This document shows, in pieces, positions 22,557-31,757 of a stretch of DNA of 64,000 nucleotides (positions are counted from its first letter, which is position 1; each line of letters begins with the position of its first letter). The notes under the pieces are model-generated. The model saw nothing but the letters and a program-made list of their open reading frames with translations. It was not told the DNA's origin and made no database searches. Location: positions 516,501 to 580,500 of the forward strand of contig JAPDOI010000433.1 of assembly GCA_029168955.1 (NCBI GenBank), written 5' to 3'. This DNA comes from Aplectana chamaeleonis (lineage: Eukaryota; Nematoda; Chromadorea; Rhabditida; Cosmocercidae). A program made the position numbers and the translations under genes.

Positions 22557-23131
22557 ATAAACTTTCAATCTGACGGCTAGTTCAATATTTTATTATCAGC
22601 CTTAACGCTATTTTTTGCTTGAACTGCCATTAGTGGAGGAGGATTAGTCAGAATATCATCACACTTTTAATATGTGATCAGATCATGAAGGTGATCCGTT
22701 TCTGAACTCAAACGCTTGATCTACATCCCGTCTCCAGGTTAATCGAAAATAATTTTTGTTCTCCAAAGACTTTTTCTTATTCCTATAAATGTCCATTTCC
22801 GTTTTTACCAAAATCGGCTGCCAGTTTACCCCTATATGCAATGGACTATTCCAAAAAAAAAACTAAAAACACTTCCGTGACGAAAAAGGCCAGTCCGTCA
22901 CCGGATAAGAAGTATTCCAAACTTGGGCATAATCTGCACACACCAATCACTGCTTGCCATATTTACAACTTTACTCCTATATCTTCTATGACGCTGAACA
23001 TGAAAAAAAACCTCCATGCATTGAAGGGAATTGGTTTCCTGTAAGCAGAATAATAAACAGCGAAGAATAGATCTAGAATACCACGAATAGCAGTGAATAT
23101 GTCGATATAATGGAATACAGGGGAAGACAAC
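22557..23131. other. Left-arm-only segment, unassigned part
   Basis: This is part of the 1.15 kb missing from the right arm. It is AT-rich and has no recognised gene. A lysine-rich frame at 22,841-23,044 shows no domain. Confidence 0.4.
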
Positions 23132-23334
23132 AGAAACGAATAGTAGAAATAGTAATCTGGGCGGCAGTAGAGACAAAATCTAGCGTGAGGGCAGCTAATT
23201 TTCGAGGAATATCCGAGAAAAAACGCATCAGCATGTAAAAGGGGTACGCTGAAGTATGACTCGTACGTGAAAAGGTGCGCGCGCCATGCGCTTTAGGGCC
23301 CCGCCCGCATCGGAGTGCCTCTTCGGGCGCACCC
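23132..23334 (+). mobile_element. MULE-type MITE family B, copy 2 (5' truncated)
   Basis: Shares AGAAATAGTAATC, GTAGAGAC-AAATCTAG, GAGGAATATCC and the complete 3' terminal repeat (GGTGCGCGCGCCATGCGCTT, GGAGTGCCTCTTCGGGCGCA) with the copy at 7,766-8,036. The 5' terminal repeat is absent. It lies in the segment deleted from the right arm. Confidence 0.78.
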
Positions 23335-23377
23335 GCTGGAACGATGTCAATTGCAGGAACGCGCCGTATGGAAAGAC

Positions 23378-23896
23378 TAAGACGAACTTGACGATGCCAG
23401 TAGTAAGCTTTGGAAATTAGAAGCTGTTGGCATTACGGACGATCCAGACCCCTCGTTCGATGAGAGGGAAAATGATCGCATTGTGGCGCAATTTCACGAA
23501 CAGGCAAAAATCATTAAAGGTTTTCTTCATGTTCGCTTTCCTTGGAAATTGGAGCATCCGCCTTTAGCCGATAAGAAGCGATTAGCTCATAAACGCGTAC
23601 AGTCGCAGTATAGGACATTATGTGATCGCCCGAAAATTCTGACTGCCTACTCAAAATTTTTCGAAGATCACCTCGTTGCGGGAATTATTGAAGAAGTTGA
23701 CGAAAGCGTTTCTGATGACGTCATGTGTTAATACCTTCCTCATCAGGCCGTTGTTAAAAACAGCGCTAATTCTCCTGTAAGAGTTGGGTTTAATGCTTCC
23801 TCTCATTGCCGCAATGCTCCTAGTCTTTACGATTGTTTGCACCAATGCCCGACTATTTTGCCTAGCCTCATTGACATTCTCATGCGGATAAGGGGG
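23378..23896 (+). pseudogene. BEL/Pao LTR-retrotransposon reverse transcriptase relic
   Basis: The frame reads SSKLWKLEAVGITDDPDPSF, then FLHVRFPWKLEHPPL, GIIEEVDE, then (after a TAA at 23,729-23,731) YLPHQAVVKNSANSPVRVGF and ILPSLIDILMRIRGL. The order WKLE-GI, LPWK-like, GIIE-V, YLPHHAV-like, VRVVFDAS-like and ILLRFR-like is the N-terminal part of Pao-type RT. FNASS replaces the usual FDAS. The frame runs directly into the MITE at the TTAA at 23,897. The catalytic YVDD region is missing. The right-arm copy carries the same stop, so the gene was already dead before the duplication. Confidence 0.82.
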
Positions 23897-23900
23897 TTAA

Positions 23901-24331
23901 AGGCACAGTCCAACCTAAGGGGTAAAATTTGATATTATGGTCCGCCCACCGTGCTTAGCAACCCTGCCAAGCGCGAGATCTCAATTCGATCAAATAAGTG
24001 AGAAACTTCAGGGAAAAAGTCGGCCCCGCCCACTTTACCCCAAGAGCCTAGCCGGGCATACCGCCCCGGAAAGGGAACCAAGAGCTCTGCTATTGTACTT
24101 TTTGCCTTTGAGCATTGCTACACAAACCAATATTTCCCTTAGCAAAGAATTTGGTTTCCTATCCGAGGCGAAACGCTTGATTGTGCTTTTAGGGCACTGG
24201 GGGCGGGGCCGACATTTTCCCTGTAGTTTCACACTTATTTGATCGAATTGAGATCTCGCGCTTGGCAGGGTTGCTAAGCACGGTGGGCGGACCATAATAT
24301 CAAATTTTACCCCTTAGGTTGGACTGTGCCT
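23901..24331. mobile_element. TTAA-flanked MITE at the palindrome centre
   Basis: TTAA at 23,897-23,900 and 24,332-24,335 flanks AGGCACAGTCCAACC and GGTTGGACTGTGCCT. The outer 100 bases of each end are exact inverted copies (including GTCCGCCCACCGTGC and GCGCGAGATCTCAATTCGAT). From 24,000/24,232 inward they differ at several bases in about 30, then diverge. TTAA target duplication is characteristic of piggyBac-type transposition, but the superfamily is inferred from the target site alone. The short ORFs at 23,937-24,242 and 24,035-24,295 are terminal-repeat sequence. Confidence 0.8.
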
Positions 24332-24335
24332 TTAA

Positions 24336-24527
24336 CCCCCTTATCCGCATGAGAATGTCAATGAGGCTAGGCAAAATAGTCGGGCATTGGTGCAAACAAT
24401 CGTAAAGACTAGGAGCATTGCGGTAATGAGAGGAAGCATTAAACCCAACTCTTACAGGAGAAGTAGCGCTGTTTTTAACAACGGCCTGATGAGGAAGGTA
24501 TTAATACATGACGTCATCAGAAACGCT
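24336..24527 (-). pseudogene. BEL/Pao RT relic, right-arm copy
   Basis: Complement of 23,705-23,896 with the same in-frame TAA and a few substitutions (for example SATSPVRVGF and SSHYRNAP). It begins abruptly at the deletion junction: upstream RT codons are replaced by the CTTCTGTAG sequence that joins left position 22,556. Confidence 0.75.
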
Positions 24528-24859
24528 CTTCTGTAGAGCAAGGTTTGGCAACGAAAATTTGCTCCAAGTGTCTTAATGGATAAACGAACATAGAATCTAG
24601 TATAATCAGTATTGTTCTTGGAATTTCACTTTCTTATGTTTACAGTTCCTAGTGCAATAATCGTTACTCATCATTTAGGCCTTCTGCGTGCTCCACTTCT
24701 CGTCGTTGTTGGCCTCTGACCCCCTTCCACACCTTCCCCCTTCTGATGCGTATCGCTCGCTGACTCTTGACGGTTTTCATGGACTCTTGTGATCACATGA
24801 AGCCTTCGAGATTAGTGAGACAACGCATACAAAGTCCCTGAACCCAGCTCCTTCCGACC

Positions 24860-25508
24860 ATGGATTTTCTCAGAAGAGAGGCTGATGAAGATGATGCGTG
24901 GAAAACAATTGCATCAAGGTTAGTTGGAGTTGAAGTTTTTTCTACAGATGCAACTGAAACACTCTCAACTACTTATTTTCCTCATTTTGGGTAGTGTTAA
25001 TTTCCCTGCTCCTCGCAGTCTGGGTCAATATAAAGAATGATAGTGGTTGTTGGTAAGAGAATACCTTTATAGGATTTTTAGGCTGCGTGCATATTCGAAT
25101 CGAGCTCGTGGCTGCTTAGAACCTCGTTGTCAGTAGGGCCGTAGTGATGAGAGGGTTGCCAGGCAACATTGAGTGCACAGCAAACCTAAATGCGTCAGTT
25201 TGGCAATATTTGCGTTTAGGGAATTATCCCTAAACTCATCATCTAATCTACTTTCAGACATGTCTCCAAATGCGTTCCAGTCCAGCCTACAAGAAGGTAC
25301 TTTAGTTTCAACGCCCTCAGGGTTTTCGATGTCGTCAAATTGGTCGATGAAAGCTTTGCAGCGGCACCTTTAGCTCTCAGTCTACGCGATTTAGGTGAAC
25401 GTCAGCTCTCCAGTCGACGCGAGTCAGCAAGCGTTTTGAAAATCCTATGCGCTCTGTGCTCTCCTGTGCTTTCTTTCGGACCCCAACTATACTCTGTTTA
25501 TCTTTAAT
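24860..25508 (+). CDS. Speculative two-exon gene in the right palindrome arm
   Basis: ATG at 24,860 opens a 59-bp exon (MDFLRREADEDDAWKTIASR begins it) followed by GTTAGT. A CTACTTTCAG acceptor ends at 25,257, and the next exon (25,258-25,508) is open for about 83 codons in the matching phase (blocks VFDVVKLVDESFAAAPLAL and SLRDLGERQL), with TAA inside the flanking foldback MITE. In the left arm (22,222 down to about 21,600, minus strand) an extra G in a G run shifts the frame and truncates it. No domain was recognised. It may be a host gene fragment or chance. Confidence 0.22.
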
Positions 25509-25770
25509 TGCACAAAAAACGGTTCGCCAATAGTCCTCTAATGGGCCGGCTAGTACCGTAGTTTACGTCCACGACGCGTTCTCGGCAGACCCGGGTGTGC
25601 ACAGTGGCAGGGTGGGTGGCCGAGTGACGGCATTGATGAATCGATCGCTCAGCACACCCCGGTGCACACCCGGGTCTGCCGAGAACACGTCGTGGACGTA
25701 AACTACGGGACTAGCCGGCCCATTAGAGGACTATTGGCGGACCGTTTTTGTGCAATTAAAGATAAACACA
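25495..25770. mobile_element. Foldback MITE in the right arm
   Basis: Mirror copy of 21,312-21,596, with ACGGTTCGCCAATAGTCC and GGTCCGCCAATAGTCC-type ends and the same internal CGATCGATTCATCAATGCC on the opposite strand. It carries a few private substitutions and one deleted base in the terminal poly-T/A stretch. Confidence 0.83.
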
Positions 25771-27098
25771 GTGTAATACTGTTTTGCCTTAAATATTCTC
25801 CATTTCTGATTAGTCCTATTTTATACCGGTGACAACCACCGTGAACATGTTCATCCAACCGGACAACTAATCCATGTTATAGAATAATGTCACTGAAATA
25901 CGACGTTTTAGTGCGTTTCTCGCCGTTTCTTCGTAATTTTGGTAACACTTGGAGGCCAAAGCATTGTTTTATGTGAAAAACTCGGGAACGAAAATCATCG
26001 TGAACACTGCCTTTAAGTAAACACTGTACCAGAATTTCTGCTCATAAAACCCTATCATGAGATGGGCCTCGGCGAAATATAACTAGTGATAAGGAGGTTT
26101 CGACGAAAAAGCCACCGCTCCGCGCTGTGATAACCGAAAACATGAGTTAACTTGGAATGAAACAGAGTCTATATAGGTTTGATCATGGCGAATGAAAAAA
26201 GTTTCAATTGAAGAATTGTGGTGAGCGCGAAGCACTCACCAGGATTTAACTTTGATCTCTTCCCGCGCGGATGCCCTACAATGAGATCACCTATTCATAC
26301 CGTCAACAGAGGTATGAGCTGTACACTATTCGACGCGCTGCAAGAAATTACATATCATTCGTCCATAACAATGAAAATTTGTGCGGATATCATATGCCTG
26401 ATAGCATTACCAGTCATTGTTTTCGTGGAGACTCCACGAAGAAGCTTCGATTTCTGAAAGAGGTATCATTCGTTCTCCAACTGAATCCTGAGTGGTCCCC
26501 CTAACTAATTTCATACCTAGTCATGGTAGTGGGACGTTTCCAGGTGAACAGAACGCGATTTCGTTTCAGATTTCTTACTAAAACAGCTGAGAAATGACAG
26601 CAGAAGGGTAAGAACTGTTAATGCACTCGAAAAATAGTTTTTGCAACGATTTTTTGAATATTTCGCCCAACCTATTTTCACAAAATTTTGAATATTGTGC
26701 TATAATGGAGCTGCAGACAAACCACAACTTCCGTAGTCGAATCTAGGATAAGTTAAAACATCGAACAAGAGAAAGTTTGGAATTTCGTCCCTGTGGCAGA
26801 AAAATCGAATTTTGAAAAGCGTGTCCCACCGGTGGGACACGCGGTCAAAGTGGTAGCCAGCGGATGTCCCATCGGTGGGACAAGTGATCGCCATTGGGTC
26901 AAGATTTGATTCAAATATTCTCTGCGTATGTTACCCGGGCGCAGATCACTAATCGAACGCCTGTTTTTTCAACTTTATAACAATTAAGGTGGGTTGCGCC
27001 AAATCAATAATTCGAATCTTACGTCGAAAATTGATCCCAGAAACGCATATTTTATTTTGAATGGCCACGGCATGTTATGATCCTTCCCTTATCAGACC

Positions 27099-27174
27099 TT
27101 GCTTGGCAGGGTTGCTATACACGGCGGCTGGAATATTATATCAAAAATTACCCCTGAGCTTGGACTGTGCCTTT
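27099..27174 (-). mobile_element. Solo end of the TTAA-flanked MITE family
   Basis: GCTTGGCAGGGTTGCTATAC, ACGGCGGCTGGAATATTATA and GCTTGGACTGTGCCT then TTAA (about 27,172-27,175) is a diverged third copy of the MITE end at the palindrome centre. It abuts the outer end of the right arm, so it may mark a junction of the rearrangement. Confidence 0.65.
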
Positions 27175-27317
27175 AAAGACGTGAAGAAACCGCCTAACCC
27201 CATTCGGTGGTTCTGCTGCAACTGCGACTTCATTAGCTTCTGAATTAGATATTTTAATGTTGCCTTAATAAAATCGTTGCAGTGCATTAGAGAGATATCA
27301 CATTTTTGCTCGACCAC

Positions 27318-27496
27318 ATTGCGTGTGTGCGTGTGTACGTGTTGTGCGTGTTGCGCGTGTTGTGTGTATAGTGTGTGTGTGTGTGTGTGTGTGTGTATGC
27401 GTGTGTGCGTGCGTGTGTGCGTGTTGTGCGTGTTGTGCGTGTGTGTGTGCGTGTTTGTGTGTGTGTGTGTATGTGTGTGTGTGTGTGTGTGCGTGT

Positions 27497-27562
<66 letters not shown>

Positions 27563-27706
27563 GTGTGCGTGTGTGTGTGTGCGTGTGCGTGTTCGTGTGC
27601 GTGTTCGTGTGCGTGTGCGTGTACGTGTACGTGTACGTGTGCGTGTGAGTGTGCGTGTATGTGCGTGTGCGTGTGCGTGTGCGTGTGTGTGTGTGAGCGT
27701 GTGTGA
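27318..27706 (+). repeat. GT-rich microsatellite with GC and AC interruptions
   Basis: Nearly 390 bases of alternating purine-pyrimidine, mainly TG with frequent GTGCGTGCGTG, TACGTGTACGTG and GTTCGTGTGCGTG units. Cys/Val-rich frames on one strand and His/Thr-rich frames on the other are translation of the repeat. Confidence 0.97.
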
Positions 27707-27845
27707 ATGTCTGAAGGAATTTAGTGATAAGAAGCTCGGTCGGTATTTTCAAAGAAATGGAGTGATAACGTGATAAGAATTGGTTTCAAAAGAATTGTGC
27801 CTCACGTCCATCAGAAACCGCATGATTCGTGTGCGGAACACAGAT

Positions 27846-28605
27846 TTAACAGCGCCAAGCGCTGGAAAAAAGTGGCGGAACCCAACAAAGAGTGCGCAGA
27901 GCGCTGGAAACGTGGGCGGGATCCAGATAGGAGTGCACAGAACGCCGGGAAATTTGGGCGGGACCCAACTGGGAGTGCATATGGCGCCGGGAAAGGTGAG
28001 TGGGATCCAACTAGGAGTGCACAGAACGCTGGGAAATTTGGACGGAACCCAAATGGGAGTGTCCATAGCGCCGGGAAAGGTGGGCGGGATCCAACTAAGA
28101 GTGCACAGAACGCCGGGAAATTCGGACGGGAGCCAACTCGGAGTTCACACAGGGCCTGGAAAAGCGGACGGGACCCAACTGGGAGTGCACACAGCGCTGA
28201 GAAAGGTCGACGGGACTCAACTGGGCACGGAGCGCCGGTGAACGTGGACAGGATCCAACCCGGAGTGCACACAGCGCCAGAGAGAAATGGGCAGCACCCA
28301 ACTGGGAGTGCAAATAGCGCCGGGAAAATTGGACTGGGCCCAACTGGGAGTGCACACAGCGCCGAGAAAGGTGGACGGGACTCAACTGTCAGTGTATACA
28401 ACACCAGAAGATGTGGGCGGGGTCCAACTAAGAGTGCGCACAACGTCATGAAAGGTGGACGAGACCTAACCCGGAAAGCACACAGCGCCAGAAAAAAGTG
28501 TGCGGGACTCAACTGGGAATGAACAGAGCGTTGGGGAAAGTGTGTGGGACCCAAATGGAAGTGCGCAGAGCGCCGAGGAAAGTGTGTGAGACTCAACCAG
28601 GAGTG
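27846..28605 (+). repeat. 42-bp minisatellite, about 18 copies, open on both strands
   Basis: GGAGTGCACAGAACGCCGGG-type units recur every 42 bases (GAGTGC at 27,931, 27,973 and 28,015), with GGGCGGGACCCAACTG between. Neighbouring units often alternate GAAATTTGG and GAAAGGTGG, giving an 84-bp sub-period. Because 42 is 14 codons, the plus strand stays open as a 14-residue repeat (SAQNAGKFGRDPTG) and the minus strand as another (FPAFCALLVGSRPP). The plus frame has no good ATG at its start, and neither strand shows splice or domain evidence. Coding is possible but unsupported. Confidence 0.9.
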
Positions 28606-28678
28606 CGCAGGCCATAAACGGCCCATTATATCCATCCTTTTTCGAAGGAAACCTTCGGGAAAATAAAATGAAATTCTA

Positions 28679-29558
28679 AACTGTTTTGCTTCGCTATAAA
28701 AGGGTTATGATTTGGCAGAGTGGTATTTGTGAGAAGCTCGTTAAAAGATGTGAAATACTTACTGCATTAGATTTGGCATAGGATTTGACACCGAAGAAAC
28801 GTCAAAAATTTGTTGAAATGATGCACTACTGATTTGGCGGTGTTCTTTTCCACTAAACATCGAAAATAGAGTGTGGCATTGGAAGGCCGAATCACGCGCT
28901 ATCTGGAAACAAACGAATGCTTACAGCTAATGTTTGTTTCTCTTATATCGCACCTGCCTGAAAAGCTTTATTTTAAAAAATTAAAGAGGAAGTAACATCA
29001 CACATTGAGAATGTGAATCCTGTCAGCACGAATGTATGTACTATACATCGGATGCGATTCGGATAATTTCGGATATCCGTCCGAATGATTCGGAATTTTG
29101 ACGATTCGGTATCCGAATCACCGAAAAAACGCGAAATCCGAACCGAACCGAAATTCGAATCACCGAAAAATGGCCAAATCCGAATCGAACCGAAATCCGA
29201 ACCACCGAAAAAACGGCAAATCCGAACCGAACCGAAATCCGAATCACCGAAAAAAGGCCAAATCCGGATCAGCCCGGAATCCGATTATCCGAAAATTTTT
29301 GCCTCGAATCCAATGTATAGTATGTACTCAGTAAGACGCATGTGATATGGCCTTTCAACTCCACACTAAATTTTCGATGTTTAGTGAAAAAGTGCACCGC
29401 CAAATCAGTAGTACATCATTTCAACAATTCTTAAACGTCTCTTCGGTGTCAAATCCTATGCCGAATCTAATGCAGTAAGTATTTCACATCTTTCAACGAG
29501 CTTCTCACAAATGCCACCCTGCCAAATCATAACCCTTTTATAGCGAAGCAAAACAGTT
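28679..29558. mobile_element. ~880-bp element with ~200-bp terminal inverted repeats
   Basis: AACTGTTTTGCTTCGCTATA, AAAGGGTTATGATTTGGCAG and onward to TTAGTGGAAAAG-type sequence (28,679-28,876) is mirrored by 29,353-29,558. The mirrored blocks include CACATCTTT, GCATTAGATT, GGATTTGACACCGAAGA and CACTAAACATCGAAAAT. No transposase is present. It borders the LINE relic, which begins immediately to the right. Confidence 0.85.
29037..29325. mobile_element. Nested element with CCGAA-type 42-bp tandem repeats
   Basis: Short terminal repeats ACTATACATCGGATGCGA and its near-complement TCGAATCCAATGTATAGT enclose several units built from AATCCGAACCGAACCGAAAT and CCGAATCACCGAAAAA, spaced 42 bases (about 29,137-29,270). 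The tandem block gives open frames on both strands (14-residue repeats), which are not genes. It lies in the interior of the 880-bp element and may be a separate insertion. Confidence 0.75.
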
Positions 29559-29818
29559 GAGAATCAGTCAATATTACTGTCTGCATTACCAGCGCGGTGG
29601 AAACACTCCTATGTCACGCCAATTTTGAAAAATCAGCCTACCTCCGATCCCAGGAACTATAGGCCAGTTAGCCTTACCTCGATTTTCTGCAGACTGCTAG
29701 AGAAAATCATGACGAAACATATCGTGGCGCATCTTGACGCAAACAGAATTATCCCACAGAACCAACATGGTTTCCTCAAGCGTAGATCAGTTGAGAATAA
29801 CCTTTTGGAAAGTCTTAA

Positions 29819-30375
29819 AGACAGTGGTCACGATGAAAAACGTTATCGAAAAAAAAACTATAAAAATCAGCTCAGATCGAAAACAGCTGAAAAACTAAGA
29901 AGGTAGCGCGGTGAAAAACGGGCTAGAGTTGGAGTTTCTAGGGCCCAAAGAAGCCAGTTCGTGCACACGTGCACAGCGCCGAGCAAAAAGATCGCAGTCT
30001 CATGCCGAGCAGTCAAAAATCATCGACGTTAACAGGAAGAAATAAATAGAAGTTTACCTAATAAAAACAGTTGAACAATGAAAGAAAGCACTTCAGTCAA
30101 TGTTTTTGACTAGATGTGTACATAAATTCGAAGGTTCATTTTTTGAAATTTAATTTCAAGATAGCTGATGTTCTGTTCTTGATATAAGAGGTCATCTATG
30201 CCGATGATGTGGAGTGGGCTCGTCCACCATCAAAAGACAGGAAAGTTCAGGCTTCAAATTTGGCCCAAAACAGTGGTGTTTTCGGGATTTTTTCTTATAG
30301 GTCCTTCTACTCGAGACCCAGAAAAGAGTTTAGAGGGAAAAAGACGACAAGCATCATTGATCGCGACCACTGCCT
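29819..30375. mobile_element. 557-bp TTAA-type insertion in the LINE
   Basis: TTAA at 29,815-29,818 and TCAA (a mutated copy) at 30,376-30,379 flank AGACAGTGGTCACGATGAA and its near-complement ATTGATCGCGACCACTGCCT. Removing the insert and one target copy rejoins the LINE frame as LLES-LNDWTAIL, the expected conserved stretch before the IYFDF motif. The interior has no transposase. The ends belong with those at 10,213 and 21,070. Confidence 0.85.
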
Positions 30376-31074
30376 TCAATGACTGGACGGCCATTCTTGA
30401 TAAAAACAGGTGCTGCGATGTTATTTATTTTGATTTTCAGAAGGCATCCGATCGCGTGAGTACGGTGAAGTTTTTGCACAAATTGGATGCCATAGTATTT
30501 GACCCAAGAATGAACTCGTGGTTGAAAGAATACCTAACTGGGAGAACTTTTTGGGTAAATATCAACGGGGTGCTTTGGAAAATGGATGAGGTCACTAGTG
30601 AGGTACCACAAGTACTTCCCACAAGTACGGAGTATTTTCCCCGATTCTCTTCAACATTTATACAGCCGATGTCCCCAAGATACTGGAATCAGTAGATGTG
30701 AAATGTAAACAATATGCAGACGACGTAAAAATATACAGTGACACATTCCATGCTGAAGGCATACTGGCCATGCAGTCAGCTATCGATACCCTGGTTACGT
30801 GGTCCCGAGAATGGCAGCTTCCCTTATCTCAAGAAAGAACCCTCCACCTTAGACTTGGATCCCCTGAGTTATCCTCTCTGTACCAGTTAGAGAACGTCCC
30901 TATTCGCACGGTGAGCATGGTCAGAGATCTAGGCTTTTTCTACATAAGCAATCTGGATTTTCTCCACACTATGATCAAATATGTAAGAAAGCTATGATAC
31001 GTGTATTTTGTATACTCAAAGCTCTTTCCACGAAAGACAAAAATATTTTGCTCGCAGCGTATAGAACCTATGGT

Positions 31075-31269
31075 GAAGTCCACCAAGAGTGTCTCATTTA
31101 CTTATCAATGAGAAGCGGTCTATTGGTGATCAATGAACATGAAACTCATTGCAGCACAACCGCTCTCGCTCAATCGGTATCGAGCGTGCTGGTATGGGTT
31201 TCATGCGCATTGATCCCCAGCCGACCGCTTCTTATTGATAAGTAAATGAGACACTCTTGGTGAACTCCA
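31075..31269. mobile_element. ~190-bp foldback inserted in the LINE C-terminal region
   Basis: CACCAAGAGTGTCTCATTTA, CTTATCAATGAGAAGCGGTC at 31,081 is mirrored nearly exactly by GACCGCTTCTTATTGATAAG, TAAATGAGACACTCTTGGTG ending at 31,263, with weaker similarity six bases further out. It interrupts the LINE after LLAAYRTY. No clear target duplication was found. Confidence 0.82.
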
Positions 31270-31757
31270 TTATATATTAGGCCACTCGTTTAATGCGGAT
31301 GCACAGTGCTTAGTCCAGACAGGAAGAGGGATATCCACAGGATTGAAAAAATACAGAACAACTTCACAAGAAAGATTTTTATATAGACCGAAGGATTTCA
31401 GTACTCCAGAATTCCAGACTTGAAGGAACGGATTTCTTTCTTGAAATTATCATCCCTGGAGTCAAGAAGGAAGCTATTTGATGCCTTTACCGACCGTGTT
31501 CAGCTTATAACCTGGTTCATATAACATATAATGCCTTGAATAGTATTTATGTTTCAATGTTTTATACCCTTGTTCATACTGTAACCAGAGGAGGAGAGGT
31601 TAAAATATCATATCGCAAACCGAAAACAAGACAGAGTTATACAAGTTTCACTGTTCGAGCGGGATCAATCTTTCTAAATCTGAGCAAAACCGTCGACACG
31701 TCATGCACAGCTAAGACCTTCAAACGTGAGATCGCCAAGAAGCTTCTGAAACCGTAA

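Larger units (their letters stand above)
19982..27098. repeat. 7.1-kb imperfect palindrome (inverted duplication)
   Basis: The left arm starts GGTCTGATAAGGGAAGGATC and its exact complement ends the right arm at 27,098. The left arm consists of 19,982-22,556 and 23,705-24,000. The right arm is the continuous stretch 24,232-27,098. Positions pair with a constant sum (47,080-47,082 in the outer part, 48,232 in the inner part). The arms differ by only scattered substitutions and one-base indels. The left arm has about 1.15 kb (22,557-23,704) missing from the right. The centre is the TTAA-flanked MITE at 23,901-24,331, whose middle, between 24,000 and 24,232, is no longer a close mirror image. Confidence 0.95.
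29562..31757 (+). pseudogene. Non-LTR (CR1/jockey-like) LINE reverse transcriptase relic
   Basis: In order: LPARWKHSYVTPILK, DPRNYRPVSLTSIFCRLLEK and QHGFLKRRSVENNLLES (29,580-29,814); DVIYFDFQKASDRVS, WLKEYLTGRTFWVNINGVL and EVTSEVPQ (from 30,380); QYADDVKIY, with the catalytic YADD at 30,713-30,724; then ILKALSTKDKNILLAAYRTY, later IEKIQNNFTRKIF and PDLKERISFLKLSSLESRRK; ending REIAKKLLKP-stop at 31,757. Motif A has S for the usual F (KASD). Breaks: the 557-bp insertion at 29,819-30,375, a 13-bp tandem duplication at 30,606-30,628 that shifts the frame in motif B, a foldback at 31,075-31,269, and several stops. The 5' part (endonuclease, ORF1) is absent. CR1/jockey affinity is by motif spacing only. 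Confidence 0.85.

Noticed and set aside
21070..26012. A single 4.9-kb transposon with TTAA ends
   Set aside because: The inverted similarity continues about 1.1 kb beyond both TTAA sites, so duplication of one element end with the palindrome arm explains it better.
27277..27773. Cys/Val-rich and His/Thr-rich open frames
   Set aside because: Translation of the GT microsatellite on the two strands.
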